Translations under genes and position numbers: made by a program | DNA from: Euborellia annulipes | Taxonomy: Eukaryota > Arthropoda > Insecta > Dermaptera > Anisolabididae | DNA length: 64,000 nucleotides | NCBI GenBank assembly: GCA_023213315.1 | Contig: JAKCPI010015324.1 | Coordinates: 23,577-87,576 of the forward strand | Direction of reading: 5' to 3' | Notes under the pieces: generated by a model | Told to the model about the DNA's origin: nothing | What the model saw: the letters and a program-made list of their open reading frames with translations, nothing else | Databases searched by the model: none | Shown here: piece after piece, positions 1 through 13,500 of the stretch | How positions within the stretch are numbered: the stretch's first letter is position 1 | How the letters are laid out: every line of letters begins with the position of its first letter

Positions 1-371
1 GATTGTTTTATTGAGTAGTATGGTGTATCCAAAAGAGCAAAATGTCTTGTCAGGTTCGAGTCCATAATCGTTGCGGAGATATTGAAGAAAAACTCGAAAA
101 AGTAATTGAGGTCAGAGACTAATAAGAAAAAAAAAAAATGTGACAAAAAATGTATGAAGAAAAACTTTTTGAGGTAGAGCGCAATTTTTTTTTATCAAAA
201 AAATCAACTCGACTTATTTGGAATCTATGAGTAACCGTGAGTCGTGTGCTGATAATTTTTTTCGAAAAAGGCGCCCCCCCCCTCCCCCCCGAAACCTCGA
301 AAAAATACCTTCCGAATATTTTAAGAATTTTTTAAAGTGGTCGGTGGCTTAAATTGAGTTGGGAACCTCTG
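1..371. mobile_element. hAT-type element, right end (truncated by window edge)
   Basis: The segment ends at 358-371 with GTTGGGAACCTCTG. This is the inverse of the CAGMGGTTCCCAAC terminus that also opens a fragment at 33488. CTCTAGAG follows at 372-379, which fits the nTCTAGAn 8-bp target favoured by Buster-type hAT elements. The other end lies outside the window, so the duplication cannot be confirmed. No transposase reading frame is visible; the interior is AT-rich with C-runs near 271-290. Confidence 0.5.
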
Positions 372-417
372 CTCTAGAGCTAAATAGACTTTAATCCAAG
401 TATATAACTTAAAGGCA

Positions 418-537
418 TTTATTTGGTATAAATTTGTCTGGAATCTGAACCCACATTTCTGCCTGGGGTCCGAACCCGCGACTTTTGGTATACGAGGTTA
501 GCACGCAACACCGCTAACACCTTCACCAAGCCCCAGG
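418..537 (-). repeat. tRNA-derived SINE, 5' part (family T1)
   Basis: On the minus strand this starts with CCCTGGGGCTTGGTG, continues through an A-box-like segment (GTTAGCGGTG) and reaches a B-box-like GGGTTCGGACCCC near 466-478. It then continues into the TTTGGTATxxAAATGG segment shared with the better copies at 31897 and 61756. It is diverged and lacks the 3' tail. It lies just downstream of DOCK exon 6, in the following intron. Confidence 0.6.
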
Positions 538-764
538 GTTGGCTTTTAGTTGGTTAATGGCGTTTTTAATATTTTTCTAAGAGGTTGTACTTAGACTTGA
601 TTTTTATTCAGATTTTTAAATAGATCTAAAAAGATTTTTTTTACCAACCGTTTATATAATCTAATTGATTTTGTGTTGTATTCAAATGTATTTTTGATCA
701 TCAATGCATTTTGCCTGGTTGACGTCATCCGTGCTTAAATAAGTGCAGTCTGATGTGACTATAC

Positions 765-992
765 CTGCCCGACTGTGACGGCCGATAGTCTCGCTGTCCA
801 GTCAGTGAGTTCGGCGTCATTCTCAGCAGCTAGAAGAAGCGATTTCCTTCCAGCTGACATTCTCAATTCAAAGGCACATCTGCCTCGTCGTGAGGCCCGA
901 GCCACCTCAGTGCAGAAGTCCAAAACTATCGAGGATTTTGCATGAGCTTGTCGTTCGTCCTTGCGTAATTCCAGGACCCAAGTACCATCCAC
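765..992 (-). CDS. DOCK9/10/11-like (Zir): DOCK exon 6: second half of PH domain
   Basis: This exon has 76 codons (residues 198-273) in phase 0 at both ends. The acceptor is TTTATTGCAG and the donor GTATAG. It encodes VDGTWVLELRKDE, then SSIVLDFCTEV, CAFELRMS, LLLAAENDAEL and DWTARLSAV. These are the last strands and the C-terminal helix of the PH domain, with the conserved Trp at residue 262. Codon use is far more GC-rich than the flanking introns. The following exon is outside the window. Confidence 0.93.
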
Positions 993-3900
993 CTGCAATA
1001 AATATAAATAAACATCATGTTATAACATTATAAATTCATGGCGGTTTAGTACAATCGGCGCCTCCAAGTGCCTGATGTTTTAAGAACACTTTCCATGCTG
1101 CTGTGCATTTGAATTGCCTAAGCTCAAGGCTCCATTCTTGAGCACATCACTCACTTGTGGCGCCGGCTGTACAATAAGAGAACGAATTTTTCACCTGTTG
1201 TCGAAGGGAACACCAGCGACGTTTGAATGCCTTGGAGGCAATGTGGAACATTCGATCGCCGCCCAATTCGGGCCCTTTGAGAAGCCAACCCTGTTTGGCT
1301 ACGCCATCAGCATTGTCGGTCGATTCCTATCAAAAAATCAGATTGTATTATTTAATCTGTTTTTGGGAATAAATATCTATTCAAAACTATTTTTTAATAC
1401 CTCGTCCGATTGGTCTGCTTCCATATCTGCTTCGTAGATCTCTTCCACCTGCTCTTCAGCTTTCGGAAGTCTAAAAAGATAAAATAAATATTCAAAGCTG
1501 TTTGCGAATTTCAAAAATACCATCTTAGCGTGTGCATCCCCAAATTTCATTAATCAAACTGAAATCATTAAATAATTATTTTGATTTAGCGCTATAAAAA
1601 TTTACAAAATTTATTCAATAAAAGTAAATGTGAATAACTAAGAAAGGTTAAACCTTAAGAGGGACTAGAAACACGCAATCTTATATAAGTGACGTCATTT
1701 AGTGAATTTAAGCATTTAAATGTAGGATAATACCAAACCTAGAGGTGTCCCTAATCGCTTAATTATATGTTGAGAATAAATATTCTACAAAGAAAGAAAT
1801 TAAAATGAATAATACAGAGAAAGGAAGTGAATTTGATTATTAGTCTAATATTTTAAAGAAAATCTGTCTAAACTTAAAATTTTCGCATTTCATAATTTTG
1901 TAATTTTTCGAAAATCGTTCTCAATGAATGGAAAAAAATTTTACACTCAAGTCTGGAAGCACACTCTGCTCTGTATCTTGAATTATATTCCAAAATTCGT
2001 ATTTTTATATTTATATTACTTATTGAAAAGAAGAATTTTCATTTGTGCTAAAGCGTTTCAAACATGACGAAAAATTTTACATCCGTTCTTTTATATTTTT
2101 TAACTCAACCAAACGCAATTTTTGTTTCATGGAATAGTTAGGCCCAATATTATATAGGACTTTACTCAAAGAGGTAAATTCCAATATGAATTGAATAATG
2201 TTTTTTACAATTTTAAAAACTAAAAGGCATGTGGCACTCAGACTAAAATTTTCAACCAGGGCTCTTAGAAGAAGTTGCCGAAATATAATTTAATGAAAGA
2301 TTGTGAGAATGTAAAGGACAAAAAATATTAGTAGCCGATATAAGAGATGTGAATTTACATGGGTGCAAAAGATCTGGACGATAATTAATTGAATTTTTGA
2401 AGGAAATTCGCTTGTTTGATTTTTTTAATGTAAATTGAGACTCTAAAAATGAAGAGGCAAGGAAGAAATGGTTCAAGAATTTAATAAATAAAACAAAAAG
2501 ATCTGACTTTTGGAAAAGGAGAAGAAAATAAATTAAGTTTTTGATAGAACTCACTTTGGCAGTTCGAGGTAAGAACCCGAATAGGCCGAATATTTGTAGT
2601 GGATGACATGCCAGTTGGTGGAGTATGTCTGTAGACAGTCTTGTGTGAGTAGCTGACACTCGGAAGCGTCCAAATCGGGTGGCACGGCGGGTGACAATGT
2701 CCGATGTTTGCGAGGAACGACCACTTGCTGTTCGTTTAACAAAAACATCACAGTGAGAAGAAAAACTCGGGCGTTTATTTTAAGATCAACGTCTGTATAA
2801 ACAAACAGCTACTTCCTCTTTTTTTTATGAAATTAAACGGTGAAGAAATTACATTGGTTTTACTTAAATCGCAATGGTTGTATTTTATAATAAATTTATC
2901 AATTATTATATTAGTAAAAAACTTGATAAAGCAGAAGCCATAAGTTGAGAGTAAACCTGGATTTATAAATATAAATAATACTAATTTTATTTTTTGCATT
3001 TGAAAGTATCAACCTGTTTAGGCATTCCCCTTTCAGAATTAATTTAATATTAATTAGTACTAAGTACTATTAATCAATACTAAGAATCCAAATCAGGGGT
3101 TTAAATGGGTAGTTAACTTGAAATGGGGGGCATTCTTTGGAGATCTTGAGTTCGGCTTCTGGGATCAGTGATCCCTTGAAGCACCAATAAAATTATAGAC
3201 AAAATAATTTTTTCGCTTTTTGAGGTTGTGGCTGTGATTATAATGGAGAATTGGAGTTATCAGCCAAATTGGGATTATTTAGGTTAATAAAACTCCCAGA
3301 AAGAGAAATAAAAAAAAAAAAATTAGATTCCCGTTGTAATTTTGTTTATTTCATTGTAATTTTGTTTATTTCATTGCAATTTTGTTTATTTCATTGTAAT
3401 TTTGTTTATTTCCAGAATAAGATGTATATAATTCCCAATAACTGAAGATGGCCAAATAAATTCAGGCCGAAACGTCTTATTATGGGAATTTTATTAACCT
3501 AGATAATCCCAATTTGGCTGATATCTCCATTTCACCAATATAAAATAATTTTTTTTCAAAGTCATTCAACGCTTCTACCAGCCAGAACGAATAAGCCGTT
3601 TGAATATAAAAATTTTTTTAAAGCAACTCGTAATTTGTTTAATCTGAAACATTTCGATTCTAGATTATGACCATTTTCAGATTCTTAAGATCAATCACAA
3701 GAAAAAAAAAATGTTTTTTTTGACATTTCAGACAATTATAAAATACAGCAATCGATTTCTCAGCCAAACGCGAATTTTCAAAACCTTAAAACGCCGACAA
3801 AATATATATTTTTTTTAAAAGATGCTGAAGAATATGTCTGTTTTGTATGAAGTCATTGATTTCGAGAGGCTTAAAGCAATGCAATCGAAAAATACATTCA

Positions 3901-6900
3901 ATTTTTCCACTCTGGAAATTGTATTATTGACATGATTTCAATTTTCATTTAAAATACGTCCATCAGTATTTTTTTTGACGTTTGATGACGCGACTGGAGT
4001 CCGAAAAGTCGACAATCAAATAAAAAATCTGATTTTGTTTCCTGGTTGCCATCCGCTATCTATATATAATTTTTTATTTATTACATAATAATCCAGTAAT
4101 CAAGCAGATTTTGATTGATACTAACCGAGACATCGTCGGTAGGGAAAAGCAAGAGTTCCTTTTGCGGGTCATTCTGTAGGGCGGTTTTGTTCTTAAGCAG
4201 ATAGGTCTCGTAGTCGAGGGGCTCAACCAGGCGGGTTTTATTCTGAAAAAGTACAAGAGATCATAAGTAACATGATTCGATGGATCATATTGAGGGAGGT
4301 AGGAGGGGGGAGAAGGCATCTCGATTAAGCATTTCCTTTTCTAGGGGCCTTTGCTTGTTCCTCACCTCAGTACAAAATAAAAATTCTAATATGATAATAG
4401 AATCATATTAGAGTTTTTATTTTGTACTGAGGTGAAACGTTTCTTTTTTTTACGACCGCAACGTAAACTGGTAAATTACTTTGAGAAAGGAAAGTAAAAT
4501 TTAAGTTAAAATTTTATTTGTTTCCTAATTTTTTTGGTTGATTAGAAAATCTGAGAGCCTTCATTTGTGTGAAAAAAAAAAACGAAAAAATCAAAAAATT
4601 GTTCCCCTCCCGGGGATGTTTAAATCCATTTAAATTATAAAATTTCCCGACAAATGATTACAAATATTTCTAGGGAAAATATATAATGTAAAAAAAAATA
4701 AGTATCGTGAGTCGTGTTTATTCATCAAAATTTCCAAAAAATTTGATATCGATTATATAAATAATATATATAATACCTACAACCCCTTTGCGTTTGGTAA
4801 AATGGTGTGACTGTCGCACAGCACACAACTTTCTCTTACCTTCGGTAATCGAAAGTTGTGTACTGTGCTTGTCCCCAGATTTTTTGTGTCGACATGTATT
4901 TAGTTCCCGGCAGTAGGGAATATTTGAATTCAGATGTAAAATTTATAAGTATGGGAAAATATTTATATTTTGTAACCATGCAACCATTTTTCCTATCTTT
5001 CCTATGAAGCACAAGAGTAAAGTGGCTTCAAACAATTTTGAGGGCAAAACGAGAATATACATTTGAAAGAGCATCAAAAAATAATTGATTTTTGAATTTT
5101 AATCAAAATCGTTAGAGCGAATTTTGAGAAAATAAAAAAACTGAAAAAGTACATCAGTAAAGTACTAGTACTCTTTGGCCGATTTTGATTAAAAGCTTAT
5201 TTTTCCGGTCCCGGGGGTGTTTAACTAAATATAAAATTTCACCTCCTAGCTCAATTCCTTCATGCTTAAAATTGAACACAACACACCCACCCACCCACCC
5301 CCCACCACCCACACCCCACCACCACCACAGACAGACCATGTCGCGAAAACCCTTTTGGATTCAGGGGACCTCAAACGGAAGATCCATAAAATCTCGACAT
5401 CGAATTTTGACATGAACAATATTTCTCTATATATATATTATATATATAGGTAAGAGAAAGTAAAAAATAGTAGCTAGATTATCGACTAAAAATGATCAGA
5501 TTTTACTTTCTCTTGCCTATATATGTAATATACTGTATATAGTCTATAGAGAGAAAGTATTAGATTCATGTCAAAAATTCAATGTCGAGATTTTGATGGA
5601 AATACATGTTTTAAAGACCTCCTAGTCCAAAAAAGTGGTTTTCACAAGATGGTCTCTGTCTGTGTGTGATGATTTAAAGCAGCGTTTTCCAAACTGTGGG
5701 GCGCGCCTCCCTAGGGAGGCGCGGGACTAGTCTTAGGGGAGGCGCGAATATTAGCCAGAGTGAGGAATTTTCTAAAGTATTGCGAAAGTCTTATAGTTAA
5801 AATAATAAATAATATAATAGTTTGTATTAATACATTTTTTTTTCAATAAAAACTTTGTATTTGTATTATTTTATAAAGTAGGGGGGGGCGTTACACGATT
5901 AAATATTTTTTAGAGAGGCGCGATAACATAAAGTTTGGAAACCACTGATTTAAAGCATGAAAGAAATGAGCTTCGAGATTAAAATTTTATATTTAAGTTA
6001 GCAAACTTTCCCGGGCAGTTAAAAATAGCTTTTGAATAAAATCGGCCAAAAAGCACTAGTACTCTACTCAAGTACTTTTTCAGTTTTTTTTTCTTTTTTT
6101 GAATTTCTTAAAATTCGCTTCAACGATTTTGATTAAAGTTCATAAATCCACTATTTTTTTAGACGCTTTTTAAAAAGTATATCAGTAAAATTAATTGGAA
6201 ATATTTTGATTAAAATTTATAAATTAACTATTTTTTAGATGTTCTTTAAAAAGTATACCAATAATTTTTCCTAAAACATGTTTGAAGTACACTTTACTGT
6301 ATTATTTCAGTTTATTTTTTCGAATTTCTCGAAATACGCTGGAACGATTTTCAATTACCTAAGATAAGAGAAAATTGTGTGCTGTGCCTTAATCACACCA
6401 GATCTTTAAATCTAAATTAATTTTAAAATAAAAATTTGGTTACATTAGATTAATAATAAATTTTGTAATCTTGCCACAGAGCTAGGCTTCAGGTCACGGA
6501 CGCACAGAAACAGATTTTTTTTTTGTAATTTTTGTATTTATCATGTTTGTATATAATCATAAAATCTGAAATCGAGAGTGAAAAATGACTATTCGATGTC
6601 ACAAGTCAGATTAAAAAAAAAAAATTCGATTTTGAGTAAAATCGCGTTTATGATTCGAAGGGGAAATTTTTACTATGATTGTTGTTGTTTATTAAAGGTG
6701 ATATATTCAGGCTCTAAAGGGGATAAAACCACGGGCAACCTAATTCAACAGATGTTTAATTAAAGTATAGGATGATTAATATCTTTTAATCTATAAAAGA
6801 ATGCGGCGTCTATTTTTAAATAAAACAAAAATATCTCACGTTTCGTCATCAATTTTATTCAAATTAAATATTTCTTCATTTGGGATTTTTTTTTAATTAA

Positions 6901-9900
6901 ATGAAGAGGAAATAAAAAGAAGAAAGTTTTATTTTACCGTATTAATAAATATAAATAGGCTATATAAGTATATAATAAATTATCTTTTAATGTTTCCCTA
7001 TTTCTTACAAGGAGAGGTCAGGTCACCGTTAGAGTTCTGTATATTAATAGTTTAAAAAATAGCAGAAAAGACAAGTGGACAACTCAGCCAGAAAAGAGAG
7101 AAGATTAAAAATCACACATTTATTGTTGCCGTATATAATTGTTTTTGAGAGTGTACGTTAGTACAACATTAGACAGGAAGACCGATAAAAGAGACCTTTG
7201 CAGTTATGCTATAATGCTTTTAAATATGAATCCAGACACTAGCGGCACCAGAGGTTCTCCCCCTCTTCTTTGGACAGAAAAAATATTAATATTATGATTT
7301 TAAGTTCATTTGTAATGATAATTTGTATCCGGAATTAAAATACAAATTATTATTACCCGCTTTACCCTCCCCTCATTGAGTGTGCCACTTCTTCTCCGCC
7401 CTGCCTATTCCAAAAATGTTGACCCTCACCCCTTAAAAAATTTTGGAACCGCCATGATTTTTTTAGAGATGGTGGATTTTTTTTAGAAAACTGATTTATA
7501 AAAATCATTATTTGATTAAAATAAAAATATAGGCCTATTCTCTAAAAATAGGCGTTAAAATTTAAAATAAACAAATGGGTGTTAAAAAAATGCTATTCTC
7601 TAAACAAAGTTTTAACAGCGACGTTAATATGTTGCTTGTATTTCAAAGCTATCAAAATCATAACCTTACTTTTTAGGTTAAGGACGCCATTTTTATTTTA
7701 AACACGACGTTAAAATATTAAAGCCACACCTAGACATGACATTAATTTTTAACACTATTGTTAACGATTTGGCTTTCAAGTTTTTGTTTACAGAATAGCT
7801 TTTTGAGGCAAGGAACTGATTTTGAATAGCATTTTTTAACGCTGATTGTTTTTACATTACTTTTTAACACCCATTTATTTATTTTAAATTTTACCCGAGT
7901 CGAAATCGAACGCCTGGTTTGAACCTTTTAGTCCTGAATTCCCTTGTTATTTGATGGGATGTTATTTATTTACAATTTTGTGAAAGCCTACTGATTCTAC
8001 CAGGAGAATTAGAAGATTCAAACCAGTACTTGAACGCCTGGTTTGAACCTTTTAGTCCTCAATTCCTTTGTTATTTGATAGGATTAAAATTTGGTTAAAG
8101 CCTACTAAACCTACCAGGAGAATTAGAAGGTTCAAACCAGTATTTGAGTCAAAATTGAAAGCCTGGCTTGAGCCTACTAAACCTGCCAGGAGAATTAGAA
8201 GATTCAAACCAGTATTTGAGTCAAAATTGAAAGCCTGGCTTGAGCCTACTAAGCCTGCCAGGAGAATTAGAAGGTTCAAACCAGTACTTGAACGCCTGGC
8301 TTGAACCTTGCAGTCTTCAATTGAGGACTAAAAGGTTCAAGCCAGGCGTTCGATTTTGACTCGGGAAGTACTGGTTTGAACCTTCTAATCCTCTCGGGTA
8401 AAAATTAAAAACAGTGCGATCTCAGCGCCAAAGCTTTAATAGATGACCACCTTTCATTTTCTTTCATTCCTTGGATATTTGGATTTATTATCGATAAAAA
8501 AGAAGTAAGTTTTAAGTTTTATTTTCATTTTTTTCATTAATTTTCTTTATTATTATTAATTATTTTTATTTATTTAAGGGTCAACGTTATAAAAACAAGC
8601 CAAAACAAAATGATAAGGTTAGCTGTTATTTTTATTTTTATTTTTTTTTATATATATGTAATCTTATATTCTATTTAATTTTTTCAATTATATTCATTAT
8701 AAATTTTAGTTGTAAAAACACATTGGCCTGAAGAAGCCACTTTAATTTTAATAAATGAATACAAGGAACATTGGCCATTCATGTCATTTTGAAAGGTAAG
8801 AAGACAAATTAAAAAAGATTATAAATTTATAAAATTAATTTATATATTTTTCACATTTCCAGAGAACTAAATGAAGTTCTTACTGAAAAGAAAAATATTT
8901 TTCCACATGTGATAGCTGATGGTATAGGCCTACATATACAGTCAAGATAAAAATTAATGTGATTTATTTTAGAGATGGAAACTCATTTTTACATCCATAT
9001 TTTCTTTAAAACAATTTCAGTAATGAATCTCCAGAAATATTGAAATCGACACGAAGAGCATTTGGAATTTTTAAAATTTTTTAAATATATGTTATCTTAT
9101 TCTCAAATTAAAGAAAATTGATATTTAAACAAAAAATATTATTTTATTTAAAGATTAATTTGATTTTCCTTTTATTTAAGAATTTAATTGTAGCGAAATG
9201 AAGAGCAAAACGTGAAGATCCATCAAAATCTCGACATCGAATTTTTGACATGAATCCAATACTTTCTCTCTATATATATTAACATATATAGATGTAAGAG
9301 AAAGTAAAAAATTTCGAATGTGGAGTGCCAAGTTGTATAAATTAGCAAAGAGGTATGCTTGTTTTTGGCATTGAGAAAAATAACTTTTAGAGTGTTTTCT
9401 TCAAATATTTCGATGGCATTTAATAGGACTTCTTCATCAGCGGTGAAGTGCTATTAAATGTCTTCGAAATATTTGAAGAAAACACTCTAAAAGTTATTTT
9501 TCTCATTGCCAAAAAACAAGCATACCTCTTTGCTAATCTAACAAAATTATCAGAACTTTTTTGTCACTCTGTATATATGTATATAAACAAATTTTAAATG
9601 AGAATTTATAGGCCTAAACTAGGATTCCAGCATTCAGTACTGCTGGTCGTAATAGTAGATCTGGTAGACTTAAACTAGTATTTCGAATACCTGGTCTGAG
9701 TCTAAACATGTCAAAAAGGGACATAAGTAGACTTGTTAGAACCAAACCAGACTATCAAATTTCCATAGAAACCATGCTTTCAAATCCTAGTTTGATTCTG
9801 TTAAGTCTACTTAGACAACAATTAGATTCTGAGGTTTTGTAGACTCAAACCAGGCGTTCGATTTCGACTCGGGTAACGTCTGTTTTTAGAGAATAGATCT

Positions 9901-10484
9901 GAGAAAGTGTGAATTTTGCCATAAAATAAAATAAATTTTTTTCTACTTAATCTTTTTGTCATCTTGGGCATATTGGCTTTAAATATTTATAATTTATTAA
10001 TTCAGGCACATTTATTTAGACGTTTGGTATTCAAATAAATATTAATCAGTGCCTGAGATCTGAACTCACACCTCTTGGCTTTTAATATTGTCTCTTAAAC
10101 GAGCGGGAAGTGTCAGAAAAAATTTCACGAAATTCGAAGAGGTGATAGTAATTTTTTGTCAAGTTTTGTACGATTTGGCATTGACCATTTAATTTTTTTA
10201 TGTTCTGTATTAGGCATCGAAGGCCATTTAGACTCCGTTTCTATTTATTTCAATTGGTTTGGTATTATTCAATCCAATTGAAATAAATTGTCGCATGAGA
10301 CAGGATGCGAACTCGCGACCCTTGGTACAAATGGCCAGCACGCTAACCACTACACCAAGTCCCGGACCATTTAATTAATTATGCAATCAATTTAAAATTT
10401 GCACCAATATATTTAAAATATTTCCTATTTTTACCGGTGGTCCTCCTGTGGTTCTCTCTAAAGGTGCGATCACACCGGAATGAT

Positions 10485-10525
<41 letters not shown>

Positions 10526-13500
10526 ATTTCACTTTTTTTCTCTCTCACTCCCTTTTCACACACATTCCCACCTTTTTCCACTTGTAATGGGTTTTCAAAC
10601 CTTTTTTTTTTTTTTTTTTTTTTTTTGGGGGGTTTTTTTTGGTAAAGGGGGGGGGGGGGGGGGGGGGGCCGGGGCCTGACTTGACTTGAGTTGAGTCCGG
10701 TGGCGGACCCAACCTATGTATTTCTATGGAGGTGCACACACTGCTGCCGAAACGGAGTTGAGCGGAGCTACGTCACGATACGGACTCTGGTGGCTAACCA
10801 ATTTTGTTGGATCGGGACCTGACTCCGGCTGTCAGAAAAGGCCAACATGGCCGACTTTTTCAATCAGCTGTTTTTTCAGTTTCTTAATAGAGGCATTTTT
10901 GGCCCTATAAATATTTTTTTAGTAATAATAAAACAAAAAAATAATAATACTAAGAAAACTTTAAACTTTATTAAAAAATGCGGGAATATATTTGAAAGTC
11001 ACGTCAAATGAATTTCAAATTTTTTTTAAATTAATAAAATATAATTTATAAAATATTCAATTATGATATATTTTTGACTTAAAATTTGCAAAAAATATTT
11101 CTTAATTTAACTTGAATTAATTTTATTAAGTTAACTAAGAAATAAATTTCTTAATAAAGTATCATCATTCAAATGTAAAATATTGTTTTTTGTTTTCACC
11201 GCCCTTGGTGCAAATGCCTATCTTCATTTGACATTCATTTTTTCCCCCGATTTGATAGTAAAATATAACCTCTTTTTTTTCTTATTTATTCCCTGGTTGA
11301 ACAAGATCGAAAACTTTCTCTTTCGTAAATAGGGCTATGGGTGACAGATAATTCTAACCTTTACATAAACTCATACGTCATACGCGTCATCAAATAACAC
11401 AGACGGAAGATGACGTCACTCCAGTGAGGTTTCGGTGTGAAACCCCCGCGATTCGGACTCCGTTAGAACTCTAGTCAGTAAACTCAAGTCCGGTCCCGGT
11501 GTGACCGCACCTTAAATCAGCGTTTTCCAAACTGTGAGGCGCGCCTCCCTAGGGAGGCGCGGGCTAGTCTAAGGGGAGGCGCGAATATTGGCAACCAAGA
11601 TCAATTTTCCAAATGATTGCTAGTTTTATAAATAAAATAATAAAATTTAGAAGATTCTGGGACGGAGGTTTTCCTTAATTAAAAATATGAATAAATAAAA
11701 AAAATATTTTTATATAAAATTTATATTTTTTACTGCCCTCGGGGCTTGGTGTAGGGGTTAGCGTGCTAAAAGTCGCGGGTAAGGAGTGTGAGTGTTTTTT
11801 TTTTTTTTATAATATTTTTTAGTATTAAAAATTTTTGTTTTTGTATTATTTTATTAAATGGGGGGGGGGGGGGGGGCGGGGGACGTCATACGATTAAATA
11901 TTTTTAAGGGAGGCGTTGTGACATAAAGTTTGGAAACCACTGGCCTAAAGTAAGACTCATTCTAGAAAATTATACTGTGTAAAACCCAAAGGCGGATCCA
12001 GGGAAGTTTTTCAGGGTTTTAATTTTTTCTGACTAGACGCGAAACTCGCCGAAGGCGAAAGCATTGTTAATTATTTTATTTATTAAGATTGGATTTCAAA
12101 TGGCTTAAATAAAAATGCCTGAACCCCAACATAAATATATTCTTAATAACGGTTATCATAAAAAGTCTTATATGGCCCAAGTGGTCGAAAAGACTGTGTG
12201 AAAGTGTGGGTGAATGGGAAAAAAGTGTGAGTGTTTAAAAAAAAAAAAGATTGGATTAGGGGTTGAAAAATTGAAAAAAAAAAAAAAAAAAAAGTTCTTT
12301 AATTTTTTTTTTACCTAAATCGAAACCAAAATAGAAAACATTCAAAAAAATAGCGTTGATTATTATTTTGATTAGGGGGGATGAGGGGTTGATTATTTAA
12401 GAAAGGTCTTGGAATATTCCAAATCACTTGTTGACATTATAGATTAGAGAAAAAAAAGTTATTTTTTTTACTTTTAATAAAAAGGGAATTGCTATGTCCA
12501 TCTATTTATTCCTTTACAAAGAGAGAGAGAGAGACAAGTTTCTCGTTCAGTTGAGCGTGTGGCCGCCGAGCAGGCGTCGAAGCTGCTCTCTTTTTTATTG
12601 TGTTTAAAGTGATTTAAAGTGAATAATTAATATATATTGTAACCCACCCTGACCACACCGTCAGCCAACACACCCTCTTGAGAGTCTTATTAAAGGTAAT
12701 TATTATGCATTTTATCGTTGAAAAAAAAATGATAGAAACAAATAATTTGATTTCGAAAACGATTCTTTTGAATATTAAATTAAATATTTTGTATTTCACT
12801 AAGGGTAGAGGGAGAATATAAGCTGTTGAAAGGGGGAGGGGGAGGAGGAGTGTAGGTGTCATTGAAGAAAATTAGTTTTTTATTTTTATTTTTTTTATAT
12901 GTTGATTATATTTATGAATATTTTTATTTTTTTTTTTAACACTCACTTTTTTCTCATTCATACTCACAATCGCACACACATTAACACAGTGTTTTCGGCA
13001 ACTCAGGCCATATGAGACTTAATTCGATAACCGTTATTAATTAATAATATACATATTTGGGGTCCAGGCATTCTTATTTAAGCCATTTGGTATCCAAATA
13101 CACCAAGCCTGAGGGCAATTTTTTAAACTTTTCTTAAGTCACCATTATTTACCATTATATTCTTTCTATATGGCCTATATTTTTTTTAATCAAATTTCCT
13201 TAATATACTTTTACAGAGGGGTGGATTAAGTGTTGAAAATTAAAATAAAATAATTTCAAAATAAAATAAAAATAAAAATAATATGCCCCATCCCCTATAA
13301 TACATAAAGATATTAATGTTTTTGAATACTTTTATTAAAAAATAAGTGCATTCCGTTTGAGTTAAAATTTATATTCAATATTTAGCAAATAGGATAGTGT
13401 GGTAGGAACATTTTAATGTCATTCTAAGATTTTTTATTACTGGGGCGGAATTAATTTTTGAAGATTTCGAAACTCTCATAAACAGATAATAATAACACTG

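Larger units (their letters stand above)
7894..9873. mobile_element. TIR transposon with decayed Myb/SANT-like exons
   Basis: Perfect terminal inverted repeats start CCCGAGTCGAAATCGAACGC and run to about 29 bp; a TA dinucleotide appears duplicated. Inside are a ~69-bp tandem repeat (about 8010-8300) and two exon-like pieces. One (about 8710-8794) reads VKTHWPEEATLILINEYKE. The other (8862-8930, after TTTCCAG) reads RELNEVLTEKKNIFPHVIAD. The first looks like the start of a Myb/SANT-like DNA-binding domain of the kind carried by Harbinger-type transposons. An in-frame TGA before the first donor marks decay. A HER fragment and a palindrome have inserted since. Confidence 0.6.
7827..9896. mobile_element. 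MITE copy split by a 1.98-kb inserted transposon
   Basis: GAATAGCATTTTTTAACGC at 7827 and TCTGTTTTTAGAGAATAG at 9879-9896 are the two ends of another CTATTC-family MITE. Its body is interrupted between 7893 and 9874 by an element with its own inverted termini (next entry). Read without the insert, the flanks resume as AAATTT-TA-ACGTCTG, matching the intact 15-kb copy. Confidence 0.65.

Noticed and set aside
5154..5453. Pro/His-rich or Gly/Trp-rich small proteins
   Set aside because: Translations of the CACCC microsatellite inside a hairpin-ended repeat; the same happens at 52952-53193.
8052..8304. Repetitive 75-78 aa proteins on both strands
   Set aside because: Produced by the 69-bp tandem repeat, which is divisible by three; no start context or conservation.
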